DNA of 40,744 nt. It comes from Methanothrix sp. (GTDB taxonomy: Archaea > Halobacteriota > Methanosarcinia > Methanotrichales > Methanotrichaceae). The notes beneath the pieces are model-generated. The model was not told the DNA's origin. It saw nothing but the letters and a program-made list of their open reading frames with translations, and did no database searches. The stretch spans positions 1 through 40,744 of the forward strand of contig JAGOLL010000015.1 in assembly GCA_017994055.1 (NCBI GenBank), given 5' to 3'. The position numbers were made by a program, and so were the translations under genes. This document shows, piece after piece, positions 24,477 through 32,921 of this stretch (positions within the stretch are counted from its first letter, which is position 1; each line of letters opens with the position of its first letter).

Positions 24477-25034
24477 TTATTTTTCAGGCTGCTTGGCCAA
24501 TAACTTGGAAAGAGACTCTTGATAGCACTGATAGACAGCGGGGCTATAGCAAACGGCGATGACCTCGACTCCCCTCTCCTCGCCTCCCTCCTCCAGAAAG
24601 GCCTTCATCTCGGATAGCGCAATGCGGCAGGATCTATCCATGGGAAAACCATAGGCTCCGGAGCTTATGGCGGGAAAGGCGATGCTCTTGATGTCGTGGC
24701 TGTCGGCCAGCTTAAAGCAGCTCTTGTAGCAGCAGGCCAGAAGCTCATCCTCTCTAAAGCCGCCGCCCCTCCAGATGGGGCCGACGGTGTGAATGATCCA
24801 TCTGGCCGGAAGGCGGTAGCCCTTGGTGATGCGCGCTTCTCCCGTAGGGCAGCCGCCTATGCGCCGGCACTCCTCTAAAAGCTCCGGCCCGGCTGCTCTG
24901 TGGATGGCCCCGTCAACCCCGCCGCCGCCCAGCATGGTGTTGTTGGCGGCATTGACTATGGCCTGGACATCCAGCCGGGTGATATCGGCCATGAGCAGAG
25001 ACAGCCCGCCTGGACTTCTGGGATTGTCTGGCAT
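24477..25034 (-). CDS. Macrodomain (ADP-ribose-binding) protein
   Basis: Macrodomains bind or hydrolyse ADP-ribose derivatives such as O-acetyl-ADP-ribose, ADP-ribose 1''-phosphate or ADP-ribosyl-protein. The 185-residue product has MADITRLDVQAIVNAANNTM, LGGGGVDGAIHRAAG, GEARITKGYRLPARWIIHTV, AFPAISSGAYGFPM and a C-terminal ICHCYS-type region, matching the YmdB/Appr-1''-p class. The start is uncertain: ATG 25034 or 25046 gives a normal domain length, while an in-frame ATG at 25235 sits about 25 nt from a TAAATAGG element and would add about 65 residues without similarity. It probably forms a transcript with NnrDE and MoaC. Confidence 0.92.
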   Translation of the reverse strand: MPDNPRSPGGLSLLMADITRLDVQAIVNAANNTMLGGGGVDGAIHRAAGPELLEECRRIGGCPTGEARITKGYRLPARWIIHTVGPIWRGGGFREDELLACCYKSCFKLADSHDIKSIAFPAISSGAYGFPMDRSCRIALSEMKAFLEEGGEERGVEVIAVCYSPAVYQCYQESLSKLLAKQPEK

Positions 25035-25326
25035 GTATGATCTCATCCTTTGCTGATCAGATGTCCTTCTTGAGCAGATCAGCTTTCCGCCCGTGAGGGA
25101 CAGCCGAGAATGGGGGGCTGGCGTCAATCCAGGCATTGGAAGTACATCGACTGACGAATGAGGCAGATGAAAAATGAGGAGAAAGACCGGATGAGAGAGA
25201 CCATGGTGAGGTTGCCTTCTGCCGAAGCCCGGCATCAGGCCGCAATCTTTTTACCTATTTAGTTCCGCAAAAACCAAACCAAGCACTAAGCGATTTAATC
25301 ACATACAGGAAAATCGCAGGATTTTC

Positions 25327-25572
25327 ATGTGGGACGGATGGATAAGAAGAAGAGTGGTCTGGTACCTGCAGAAGAAGAAGGTCACCAAATGGCAGGCCGA
25401 GAGGAGCGGAGAGTGCTTGCGATGCGGCAAATGCTGCGGCCAGTGCCCGGCTCTGGATACCGAAAGAAAGGTCTGCCGGATCTATAGCATCCGTCCTGCC
25501 ATATGCAAAGCCTTTCCTCTTACACCGGATGATCTAAAGAATCTCAAATGCGGATTTAGATTTAAAAAATAA
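25327..25572 (+). CDS. Small YkgJ-type Cys-cluster protein
   Basis: An 81-residue protein with the CxxCGxCC...C pattern of the YkgJ family (putative Zn- or Fe-binding): CLRCGKCCGQCPALD, then VCRIYSIRPAICKAFPL and a final KCGFRF. The N-terminus is basic (MWDGWIRRRVVWYLQKKKV). The family is usually longer, so this is near the minimal size. It diverges from the macrodomain gene, and no downstream partner is on the same strand. Metal binding is inferred from the Cys spacing; the role is unknown. Confidence 0.82.
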   Translation: MWDGWIRRRVVWYLQKKKVTKWQAERSGECLRCGKCCGQCPALDTERKVCRIYSIRPAICKAFPLTPDDLKNLKCGFRFKK

Positions 25573-25643
25573 GATTTGGATAATTTATCTGGCTCAGTCT
25601 TTAACAAGCAGATGAATCAAAGTAGGGTTTGAATTTCTATCTT

Positions 25644-26552
25644 TTAAATCACCCTCTCCAGGTCATCTCTCTTCAGCAGATGCACCTGCACCATATGATG
25701 AGGATGGTAGCGCATCTTTGCCTCCCGTATGCCCGGCACTCCCATATCGCTCTCTCGGTTGATGTAGGCATAATCCCGGGCCAGCATCCTGGCCGCCTCG
25801 GCATTAACCGCCCGGTAGATCCCTTTGCAGTCGGGAAGCCCTTTTTCAAAGTGCACCAGTGCCGTGTCCTGATTCAGCCCCTCAAAGAGTGAGATAGCCC
25901 CTATTTTGCCCTCGGCCCGGATGGCAATGCCGGACAGGCCAAGTTCCTGATAGAAGTCCAGGGAGCGTCTCATGGCCTCCTTCTCGCTGGATAGCACCGG
26001 ATCGGAGTCGCAATCCTTCCAGTCGCACCAGAGGTCCAGGAAATCCCTGATCTCATCCATATTCTGCTCTCCGATGGCCTCCACCACCGGCTGGCAGGTT
26101 TTCTGAAATTTGTTGAGTTGATGGCGGATGGTCAGATATCTCTTTCCCGTCAGCTCTGCCAGGTCCAGGGCCAGGTAGACATAATCATAATACCGTCTAT
26201 CTGCCTCAAAATCCAGATCGGGATAAAGCCTGGCAATCCAATCTTTGCTATCCGGATCCAGTATCACCAGGGGATGCTCTTCCTGGCTTTTGGCAGCCAG
26301 TGCCAGAACCTCCGCCAGAAGCTCGGGCCTGTGCGGACCTATGGGAGGGCGGTATCTGGTAAGGCCAGATATGGTGCTGGAGAGGACTATGCATCCATCT
26401 CTGAAGGCATAGCGGTAATGGGCATAATCATTCCAGCAGATCATATTGGTGAAGGTATTGTCGCTATGGACCTGGGGATAACTCTGATATTGCTTGGAGA
26501 AGAGTTCACGATCCGAGAGGGAGACGGGTTTAAAGTCGGCGAAGCTTAGCAT
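25644..26552 (-). CDS. DUF2156 protein (phosphatidylglycerol lysyltransferase C-terminal-like)
   Basis: The 302-residue product belongs to the double-GNAT-fold DUF2156 group related to the aminoacyl-transfer domain of MprF. Typical blocks are FTNMICWNDYAHYRYAFRDG near the N-terminus, YLTIRHQLNKFQK, LSGIAIRAEGKIGAISLFEG, and the C-terminal YINRESDMGVPGIREAKMRY followed by HPHHMV. It has no membrane segments, so it is a soluble stand-alone domain. Its ATG overlaps the last codons of the upstream GNAT gene by 7 nt with GGAGG directly before, so the two acyltransferases are co-translated. The donor and acceptor are unknown. Confidence 0.88.
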   Translation of the reverse strand: MLSFADFKPVSLSDRELFSKQYQSYPQVHSDNTFTNMICWNDYAHYRYAFRDGCIVLSSTISGLTRYRPPIGPHRPELLAEVLALAAKSQEEHPLVILDPDSKDWIARLYPDLDFEADRRYYDYVYLALDLAELTGKRYLTIRHQLNKFQKTCQPVVEAIGEQNMDEIRDFLDLWCDWKDCDSDPVLSSEKEAMRRSLDFYQELGLSGIAIRAEGKIGAISLFEGLNQDTALVHFEKGLPDCKGIYRAVNAEAARMLARDYAYINRESDMGVPGIREAKMRYHPHHMVQVHLLKRDDLERVI

Positions 26553-26980
26553 CCTCCGTCCTCCTTATAGAGCATGGGAATATGGCCGGGCATCGCGGCA
26601 AATCCCAGGGATCTATAGAAATCTTCTTTGCCCGGCTCGGCTATGAGACCTATCCAACTGATCTTTTGGGATCTGCACTCGGCAAGAAGCCTGGCCAGAA
26701 TCATGCCACCCACTCCCTGCCTCCTCCAATGATCAAAGACCATCAGATCCTGGATATATGCGTCTTCAATCCCATCGGAGATCACCCGGCCCATCCCCAC
26801 CGCTCTGCCGTTGGAAAGTGATATCGCCACTGCGAAAAGAAAACTTCCCCCTATGAGCTTGCCGATTCTTTGCCCGTCCATCCATTCCTTCCACCAGCCA
26901 GCCGCCTTGTAGAGCTGCATTATCTGCTCCTCCGGCCAGGATGAGACCAGATCAATACGGATCTCATTCTTATTATTCAT
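26546..26980 (-). CDS. GNAT-family N-acetyltransferase
   Basis: A 144-residue single-domain acetyltransferase using acetyl-CoA. The signature is seen in IQDLMVFDHWRRQGVGGMIL (motif A, with the QGVGG pyrophosphate-binding loop) and DFYRSLGFAAMPGHIPMLYK (motif B). It is of typical size. It is the first gene of a two-gene unit with the DUF2156 protein. The substrate cannot be predicted from sequence. Confidence 0.92.
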   Translation of the reverse strand: MNNKNEIRIDLVSSWPEEQIMQLYKAAGWWKEWMDGQRIGKLIGGSFLFAVAISLSNGRAVGMGRVISDGIEDAYIQDLMVFDHWRRQGVGGMILARLLAECRSQKISWIGLIAEPGKEDFYRSLGFAAMPGHIPMLYKEDGGC

Positions 26981-27050
26981 GCAGACTTTTCCATAGATCC
27001 GGCCATCTCATTCCCGCAAGAGCTAATGTCTCTTTTCGAAAGGGGGAAAA

Positions 27051-27548
27051 TCAGTCCACCCTCATGAAGAGCTTGCCCTCCGCTCCGCAGACGGGACAGA
27101 CTCCCGGCGCCTCACGCTCTACAGTATTGCCGCAGTAGGGGCAGACATAGTAGGGGAAGCTCTCCAGGCCGGCATCCAGGCTGCTCATGAGCTTTTTATA
27201 GAGCTGGGAGTGGATCTTCTCCACCTCATTGGCATAGTGAAAGGATGTCTCTGCCGCCTTATTGCCCTCTGCCTGGGCGGTCCGGATCATCTCCGGATAC
27301 ATGGCCTCCCATTCCTCGTCCTCTCCGGATATGGCTGCCTGCAGGTTCTCTTTTGTCGATTTAATGGCTTTCAGGGCCCGAAGATGATTTACGGCATGCA
27401 CCTCTTCCGCCGCTGCTGCGGCGCGAAAGAGCTTGGCCGCCTGGGCGAATCCCTCTTTATCTGCCTTGGCGGCAAAAGCGCTGTACTTGCGATTTGCCTG
27501 CGACTCGCCGGCAAATGCCTCTTTCAGATTCTTCTCGGTATTGGACAT
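27051..27548 (-). CDS. Rubrerythrin
   Basis: Rubrerythrin is a non-haem di-iron peroxidase that reduces H2O2 in anaerobes. The 165-residue product has the ferritin-like helices with the metal-ligand motifs (EAFAGESQANRKY, AAAAEEVHAVNHLRAL, FHYANEVEKIHSQLYKKL) and a C-terminal rubredoxin-like Cys4 iron site (VCPYCGNTV and VCPVCGAEGKLF). Family length is normal. ATG 27548 is preceded by GAGGTTAATC. It stands alone, upstream of the GNAT gene on the same strand. Confidence 0.95.
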   Translation of the reverse strand: MSNTEKNLKEAFAGESQANRKYSAFAAKADKEGFAQAAKLFRAAAAAEEVHAVNHLRALKAIKSTKENLQAAISGEDEEWEAMYPEMIRTAQAEGNKAAETSFHYANEVEKIHSQLYKKLMSSLDAGLESFPYYVCPYCGNTVEREAPGVCPVCGAEGKLFMRVD

Positions 27549-27704
27549 AGATTAACCTCTTGACATCATTTATGGTTTGGCTTATCTGTTTTGCGATGGC
27601 ATGAAAGAATCAAATGCGAGATTAAGCTGCGATGACATCCTGTCTAGAGACTGCACCCTGGGCATTAGATGCTCAAATAATAATAAAAATTAAGGAAAAT
27701 AATA

Positions 27705-29984
27705 TCAGGCGTACATCTCTCCCCGTTCCACCTCCCGGGAGGCCTTCTTTCGCAGCTCGGAGGCCATGCGGGAGTAATACTTCATGGTCTCCGGTGTGAC
27801 CGAGGGACCTATCTCCTCTAATGCAGCTTGAAAATGCTTCTGCCTGATCTTATCTGCGGCCATATCCTCGCGCAGCGCCAGGCGCCCCGCCTTGCGCACC
27901 ACAGCGGCTATGTCCGCCCCGGTGTAATTCTCGGTCTGGCCGATCAGATCATCTAGATCGATGTCCTCCGCCAGAGGCACCTTTTTCAGGTGAACCTGGA
28001 ATATCTTGTGCCGCGACTCCTTATCCGGAACCGGTGCCATGATCAGCTCGTCGAATCTCCCCGGTCGGAGCAGGGCCGGATCTATGATATCGGGTCGGTT
28101 GGTGGCTCCTATCACCACCACCCCATGCAGCTCCTCGAGACCATCCATCTCGCTTAAGAGCTGGTTGACCACCCTCTCTGTGACATGAGGCTCTCCCGCA
28201 CCGCCGCCGCGCACCGGGACCAGGGCGTCCAGCTCGTCCAAGAAGATTATGGAGGGAGATACCTGTCTAGCTTTCCTGAAGATCTCCTCTACCCTCTTCT
28301 CACTCTCTCCATACCATTTGGAGAGAAGGGCAGAGCCCTTGACGGTTATGAAATTGGCCTCGCTCTCATTGGCCACTGCCTTGGCCAGCATGGTCTTGCC
28401 AGTTCCCGGCGGACCATAGAGCAGTATCCCCTTTGGGGCATCAATCCCGATGCGCCTGAAGCTTTCCGCGTAGCGCAGCGGCCACTCCACCGCCTCGACC
28501 AAGAGCTGCTTGACCGGCTCCAGGCCCCCTATGTCCTGCCAGGTAACATCGGGAACCTCGACCAGTATCTCCCTCATGGCCGATGGTGAGACCTCCCGCA
28601 GGGCCGCCTCGAAGTCGTCCTTCTGCACCACCAGCCGGTCCAGGATCTCCTTGGGTATGGTGGGCTCATCCAGGTCGATCTGGGGCAGTATCCTCCGCAG
28701 AGCATTCATAGCCGCCTCCCGGCTGACGGCAGAGATGTCTGCCCCCACAAAGCCGTAGGTCCTGCCAGCATACTCCTCCAGAGCCACATCATCGGCCAGA
28801 GGCATGCCCCGGCTATGGATCTGGAATATCTCCATCCTTCCCTGCATGTCCGGCACACCCAGCTCAATCTCCCGATCGAACCGGCCCGGCCGTCGGAGAG
28901 CCATATCCAGAGCCTCGGGGCGGTTTGTCGAGCCTATCACTATCACATTCTTTCTCTCTTTCAGGCCGTCCATGAGGGAGAGCAACTGGGCCACCACCCG
29001 TCTCTCCACCTCTCCGGTGACCTCTCCCCGCTTGGGGGCGATGGAGTCCAGCTCGTCTAAGAAGATGATGGCGGGAGCGTTCTTCTCCGCCTCCTCGAAG
29101 ATGTCCCGCAGGGCTTTCTCGCTCTCGCCGTAATACTTGGACATGATCTCCGGGCCATTGATGCTGATGAAGTAGGCATCGCTCTCATTGGCCACAGCCT
29201 TGGCCAGCATGGTCTTTCCCGTGCCGGGAGGGCCGTGCAGCAGGACCCCCTTGGGCGGATCGATTCCCAACCGATCGAAGAGCTCTGGATGCTTGAGGGG
29301 CAGCTCGATCATCTCTCTGACCTTGGTTATAACCGGCTTGAGACCGCCTATGTCCTCGTAGACCACAGATGGCACAGTGCGCTCCGGGCTCTCCACCGCC
29401 TGGGGCAGAAGCTCAATGTCCGTTCCTTCTGTGATCTTGACTATTCCCGCCGGGCTGGTGGATACTACTCGCAGCTTGATCTCACCCAGGCCAAAGGCCT
29501 GGGCTCCCAAAAAGCCCCGGAATAGCTCCTCAAACATGGTCTCCCTGCTGCCAATGCTGTCAGAAGGCGGCTTTCTCACACTGGTGGTGGAGATTATATC
29601 TCCCTTTATCAGCGGCCGGCCATTGAAGACCCTGGTCAGAACATCTCCCGGAGCAAAGATCTGCATTCCCTGGGTCACCGGGGCAAGGGTTACGTGCTTG
29701 GCCTCGCTCCAGGCTGCCTTTTTCACCTCCACATACTGCCCTATGCTGGATCCGGCATTGGATCGGATCAAGCCGTCCATGCGGATCATATCCAGACCCT
29801 GATCCTGGGAATAGGCGCTAACGGCCAGGGCGGCTGTGGGACGGGTGCCTGTCAGCTCCACCACATCCAGAGGACGGGCACCGATCCTGGCCAGGAAATC
29901 CTCCCCGATTCTCACTATTCCCTTTCCGACATCGCCCTGATTGGCCTCGGAAACCTTCAGCCTGATGCTTTCGCCTTCAGTCAT
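27705..29984 (-). CDS. Cdc48/VAT-type AAA ATPase with C-terminal HbYX
   Basis: A type II AAA ATPase that unfolds proteins. The 759-residue product has the N-terminal double-psi-barrel and four-stranded domain (about 1-190), D1 with Walker A at 251-258 and Walker [15 protein letters not shown], and D2 with Walker A at 524-531 and Walker [17 protein letters not shown]. The C-terminus is GEMYA: Met-Tyr-Ala fits the HbYX motif that docks ATPases on the 20S proteasome. Work on Thermoplasma Cdc48 shows such docking is functional. ATG 29984 follows AAAGGAGAGAC. It appears monocistronic. Confidence 0.95.
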   Translation of the reverse strand: MTEGESIRLKVSEANQGDVGKGIVRIGEDFLARIGARPLDVVELTGTRPTAALAVSAYSQDQGLDMIRMDGLIRSNAGSSIGQYVEVKKAAWSEAKHVTLAPVTQGMQIFAPGDVLTRVFNGRPLIKGDIISTTSVRKPPSDSIGSRETMFEELFRGFLGAQAFGLGEIKLRVVSTSPAGIVKITEGTDIELLPQAVESPERTVPSVVYEDIGGLKPVITKVREMIELPLKHPELFDRLGIDPPKGVLLHGPPGTGKTMLAKAVANESDAYFISINGPEIMSKYYGESEKALRDIFEEAEKNAPAIIFLDELDSIAPKRGEVTGEVERRVVAQLLSLMDGLKERKNVIVIGSTNRPEALDMALRRPGRFDREIELGVPDMQGRMEIFQIHSRGMPLADDVALEEYAGRTYGFVGADISAVSREAAMNALRRILPQIDLDEPTIPKEILDRLVVQKDDFEAALREVSPSAMREILVEVPDVTWQDIGGLEPVKQLLVEAVEWPLRYAESFRRIGIDAPKGILLYGPPGTGKTMLAKAVANESEANFITVKGSALLSKWYGESEKRVEEIFRKARQVSPSIIFLDELDALVPVRGGGAGEPHVTERVVNQLLSEMDGLEELHGVVVIGATNRPDIIDPALLRPGRFDELIMAPVPDKESRHKIFQVHLKKVPLAEDIDLDDLIGQTENYTGADIAAVVRKAGRLALREDMAADKIRQKHFQAALEEIGPSVTPETMKYYSRMASELRKKASREVERGEMYA

Positions 29985-30102
29985 GTCTCTCCTTTATCAT
30001 AAGCCACAAGAGCCGATTCCAAATATGAAGCGCCTCTATTTCAAGTAGTTTGCCGTTTGTCCCGCAGCAAGCCTGTGGGGCCCAGCAGCATTGGCAATTC
30101 AT

Positions 30103-30165
30103 GCCTCCTGACTCTCGGGCTGATAGGCCCATGAGCATCATATGGAAGAGATTGGCTCAGGAGGC
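30103..30165 (+). repeat. 63-nt inverted-repeat structure upstream of the frame-broken locus
   Basis: GCCTCCTGA (30103-30111) is the perfect complement of TCAGGAGGC (30157-30165). A nested GGGC-TGATAG-GCCC hairpin (30117-30130) lies inside. The outer stem pairs a CCTCCT anti-Shine-Dalgarno-like arm with an AGGAGG arm, so it could hide a ribosome-binding site. It sits between divergent cdc48 and the secreted-peptide gene. Function inferred only. Confidence 0.45.
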
Positions 30166-30241
30166 TTGACCGTCTCAATGGTGGAGGCAATCTAAAGGTT
30201 TTTACCTGAAAGAGACATATCTATGCTATGAGGTTTGATCG

Positions 30242-30543
30242 ATGAGACTTTTAATAGCCATTATCATTGCACTGCTGTTCATCGGCCCAGCGGAATCGGT
30301 AAGGGTGGTGGAGGGGCAGAGAGAGTGCTGCTCCTGAGCAGCATGACCCAAAATGCTTCATTTCAGGGAAATATCTCCGGGGAGACAAATGAGACCAATC
30401 AGAGCAATATCAGCATTCAAGATAGGGGCATGATTGATATAAAAAGCTCCATGAGCCCGGTTTCCGTCTTCAATAGCAGTCAAGTCACCAAGATGCCCGA
30501 TTCCATTCTGGCTAATTCGATAGCTTATCAATTTACAGCATAA
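30242..30543 (+). pseudogene. Secreted-peptide gene with probable frameshift
   Basis: ATG 30242, after GAGGTTTGATCG, opens a clear signal peptide (MRLLIAIIIALLFIGPAESV), but this frame stops at 30335-30337 after 31 codons. A second frame, one base back, continues RVLLLSSMTQNASFQGNIS to a stop at 30543, with Asn/Ser/Thr-rich residues typical of secreted proteins in the window. Adding one G to the G4 run at 30313-30316 would join them into about 100 residues (EGAERVLLLSSMTQ at the junction). This is therefore a single-base deletion, a sequencing error, or a genuine 31-residue secreted peptide followed by untranslated sequence. No homolog is recognised. Confidence 0.5.
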
Positions 30544-30588
30544 AAGAATCATTTCAATCATTTTTTATAGCATCTCATTGAGACAATC

Positions 30589-31143
30589 ATGGACGAATTC
30601 GGAGAGGAGTATGGCCGTCGATTTGTGCAATTAGTGGACCGCAGGGCCACAAAGAAGGCTTTTGAATTCGATCAGGCACTGCTGATGCCCACCGCCAGCA
30701 GCTATCGGGATCTGGTAGAACAGGCCAAGATGGAGATCCATCCCCGGATAATGAGATACCTCTCTCAGAGATGGTCCGAGGGCACCATTGAGAGCCTTTC
30801 TTTCTTTGCCATGGCCGCAGCAGTTTATGCTCGAAGCGTGCTTGATCCGCCCGTCTATATTGATGTCGGCAGGACATTATTGAGAACTGTTGCTGCCTGC
30901 AATCGCAGATGCGTTGGGAAAAAAGATTCTGGAGGGGGTTGCCGCGCCGCCAGGAACAGCATGGGCCATCATCTGCCAAAATGCATAAAGTTACCGTTGG
31001 AAATTTCCGTTATTTGGGGCTATTTGAAGAGATATGTGGCGACTGGCGGGGCGATATGCCCCTCTGATGCCGCTGGCGTCTCGGAGGCGATGAAGGTCGA
31101 TATCCGGCTGAGATCGGATTACTCCCCTGAAGGCTCTTGTTAG
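30589..31143 (+). pseudogene. Unknown gene(s) with apparent frame breaks
   Basis: The frame from ATG 30589 is open for 184 codons. The first about 100 residues (MDEFGEEYGRRFVQLVDRRA onward) look like an ordinary soluble helical protein. After about 30905 the composition becomes odd (Cys/Arg/His-rich), while the +1 frame reads ADALGKKILEGVAAPPGTAW and ends at 30988. An ATG at 30981 in the third frame then reads MHKVTVGNFRYLGLFEE up to a stop at 31065, and the original frame resumes well with DAAGVSEAMKVDIRLRSDYS. Two single-base indels (near 30890-30923 and at the C4 run near 31060) would give two coherent genes of about 133 and 53 residues. Not recognised; possibly decayed. Confidence 0.45.
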
Positions 31144-31212
31144 CGATTTAAGATGGCCGCGATATTATATCATGGAGCGATTTTTGGCAATATGCAAAAA
31201 ACCTTAGGGAAC

Positions 31213-31221
31213 TATTTTATA
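31213..31221 (+). promoter_or_regulatory. TATA element of the MC1 gene
   Basis: TATTTTATA lies 48-56 nt before the ATG at 31269. The predicted leader of about 25 nt carries GGGAGGATAAG directly before the start, a strong ribosome-binding site suited to an abundant protein. Confidence 0.55.
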
Positions 31222-31268
31222 CAATCAGCACTTATGATGAGTACCGATAAACCGCTAGGGAGGATAAG

Positions 31269-31631
31269 ATGGCTGAAAAAGAGATGAAAAACTATGCCCT
31301 GAGGGATAAAAACGGTAACGAGATAGCAGTATTTACCGGAAAGGCTCCCAGGCAGGCGGCCTTAAAGGCTGCCAATCGCGGCTACGCCGACATAAAGCTG
31401 AGAGAGAAAGGAACCAAGAACGTGCACGTTTTCACCGGAGAAAGAATTCAGGTGGCCAAGCCAAAAGGCGCGCCTGACTGGATGCCGGACAAGATCTGGA
31501 AGCCAAAGGTAAAGAAAGAGGGTATAATAAAACTGGAGACGATAGAGCCAACCGGAGAGAAGATTGTAGTGGTCAAACGCAGCAAGGCCAAGGCCAAAAA
31601 ACCTGCAAAAGGGGCAAAAAAGATCAAGTAA
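31269..31631 (+). CDS. Chromosomal protein MC1 with Lys-rich tail
   Basis: MC1 is a small DNA-bending architectural protein of Methanosarcinales, Methanothrix and haloarchaea. The 120-residue product has the conserved core: NYALRDKNGNEIAVFTGKAP, RQAALKAANRG, IKLREKGTKNVHVF, APDWMPDKIWKPKVKKE. Compared with the usual size of about 93 residues, the loop after ANRG is shorter and there is an added tail of about 25 residues ending KRSKAKAKKPAKGAKKIK. This tail is histone-H1-like in composition. The gene is monocistronic, with its own TATA element and a downstream hairpin. Confidence 0.95.
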   Translation: MAEKEMKNYALRDKNGNEIAVFTGKAPRQAALKAANRGYADIKLREKGTKNVHVFTGERIQVAKPKGAPDWMPDKIWKPKVKKEGIIKLETIEPTGEKIVVVKRSKAKAKKPAKGAKKIK

Positions 31632-31671
31632 ATGGCTTTGGAGCATCTTGAGCCAGGGATCGATATCGTGC

Positions 31672-31705
31672 CATAGGCAAAACCTATGTCTGGCTATTTT
31701 TTTAT
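31672..31705 (+). terminator. Terminator-like hairpin after MC1
   Basis: CATAGG-CAAAA-CCTATG (31672-31688) forms a 6-bp stem, flanked by a second complementary pair (AGCCAG at 31651-31656 and CTGGCT at 31690-31695), then a T7 run. Classic terminator layout about 40 nt after the MC1 stop. Confidence 0.65.
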
Positions 31706-31917
31706 TATGAAAGTAAGGTTATAGCTTTTGGGGGGCTACGGAGCATAAATCATAAGTGGAATAGCTTTCGCTGCTCTTGAGAGAAATTTTATGCAAAGTT
31801 CAAAATGATTTGGCAGATATGGAGAAAGGCGATATGGCTTCTTTCGGTTGTATGCTCAATATTAGTCATGGAAAATTATTAGTATAGATATGTTCTTATG
31901 TGGTAAAGAGGTAGGAC

Positions 31918-32556
31918 ATGGGTTTATTTAGCAGCCTCAGGGGAAGCCTTGGATCCTGGATTAACAGGATATTTAAAAAAAAGAGGGCCAAGATAGGGTT
32001 ATACGGCCCGCCTAATGCAGGAAAGACCACCCTGGCCAACAGGATTCTGCATGACTGGACCGATGGAGAGAGCTTTGGGGAGATCTCGCCCGTCCCCCAT
32101 GAGACTCGCAGAGCCATGAGAAAGGAGGGTGTGGTGATCAACGCCAATGGCTCGAGCATAGAGCTTGACATAATCGACACCCCTGGAATGGCCACGAAGA
32201 TCGATTTTAAAGAGTTCATGGCCTTCGGTCTCTCCGAAGCAGAATCAAAGAAGAGAGCTAAGGAGGCTACGGAAGGGGTGATAGAGGCCATAAAATGGCT
32301 GGACGACCTGGATGGAGTGCTCCTGGTAATGGACTCCACCGAGGATCCTTATACTCAGGTCAATGTCACTGTAATCGGGAATATGGAAGCCAGAAAGCTT
32401 CCCCTGCTAATTGTGGCCAACAAGATGGATCTGCCCGACGCCTCCCCGGCGAGGATCAAGGCGGCATTCCCCCAGCATGCCATGGTTCAGATTTCTGCCC
32501 TGGAAGGATCGAATATAGATAGCCTCTATCAGGCAATAGCAAATCATTTCGGGTGA
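31918..32556 (+). CDS. oapA: Era-like GTP-binding protein OapA
   Basis: A 212-residue GTPase with G1 [10 protein letters not shown]3 DTPGMATK, G4 NKMD and G5 SALEG. It is the archaeal origin-associated GTPase type first noted beside the orc1/cdc6 replication origin in Haloferax. The basic N-terminus (about 30 residues, RIFKKKRAK) precedes the G domain. ATG 31918 follows GAGGTAGG. Its stop overlaps the ribosome-binding site of oapB, and the order oapA-oapB-oapC is conserved in many euryarchaea. No orc1 gene is in the window. Molecular function remains undefined. Confidence 0.88.
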   Translation: MGLFSSLRGSLGSWINRIFKKKRAKIGLYGPPNAGKTTLANRILHDWTDGESFGEISPVPHETRRAMRKEGVVINANGSSIELDIIDTPGMATKIDFKEFMAFGLSEAESKKRAKEATEGVIEAIKWLDDLDGVLLVMDSTEDPYTQVNVTVIGNMEARKLPLLIVANKMDLPDASPARIKAAFPQHAMVQISALEGSNIDSLYQAIANHFG

Positions 32557-32561
32557 TCTTG

Positions 32562-32921
32562 ATGCGAGAAGTGCATATGGACCTCATCTCCGGGGAGAAG
32601 CTGGAGAGGATGACCTCTATGGAGAAGATCCGGCTCATCCTGGACAAGGTCAAGAAAGGCAAGATCGTGGTTTTGGAGAACGGACTGACCTCGGATGAGG
32701 AGGTGCGCCTCATCGAGATGACTATGACCGAGATTAGGGTGGATGAGTTCTCGGGAATAGAGATCGAGAGCTATCCTTCCAAGAAGGAGGGATCTTTCCT
32801 GGACCGATTGTTCGGCAGAAGCCTGAAAGGCAGGATGACGGTAATAGGTCCCGCCAATCAGCTTCGGACCATTGAAAAGGACAAATACCAGATCAGCACC
32901 AAGGTATCCGTGGGAGACTGA
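32562..32921 (+). CDS. oapB: OapB / DUF2073 family protein
   Basis: A 119-residue protein of the DUF2073 family found next to OapA in archaea (MDLISGEKLERMTSMEKIRL; GKIVVLENGLTSDEEVRLIE; FGRSLKGRMTVIGPANQL). The start is ATG 32562, with GGTGATC ending 3 nt upstream and overlapping the oapA stop; an in-frame GTG at 32553 is less likely. Its stop shares one base with the ATG of oapC (TGATG), so the three genes are translated together. Function unknown. Confidence 0.88.
   Translation: MREVHMDLISGEKLERMTSMEKIRLILDKVKKGKIVVLENGLTSDEEVRLIEMTMTEIRVDEFSGIEIESYPSKKEGSFLDRLFGRSLKGRMTVIGPANQLRTIEKDKYQISTKVSVGD

Noticed and set aside
24477-25235. Long form of the macrodomain protein from ATG 25235
   Set aside because: The added 65 residues show no similarity to the family and have non-coding-like composition, although a TATA-like element at about 25256-25264 is correctly placed for a leaderless start. 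Left as an alternative.
31632-31917. Possible replication origin beside oapA
   Set aside because: No orc1/cdc6 gene and no repeated origin-recognition-box-like motif could be seen in the 286-bp interval. The AT-richness is ordinary for promoters here.
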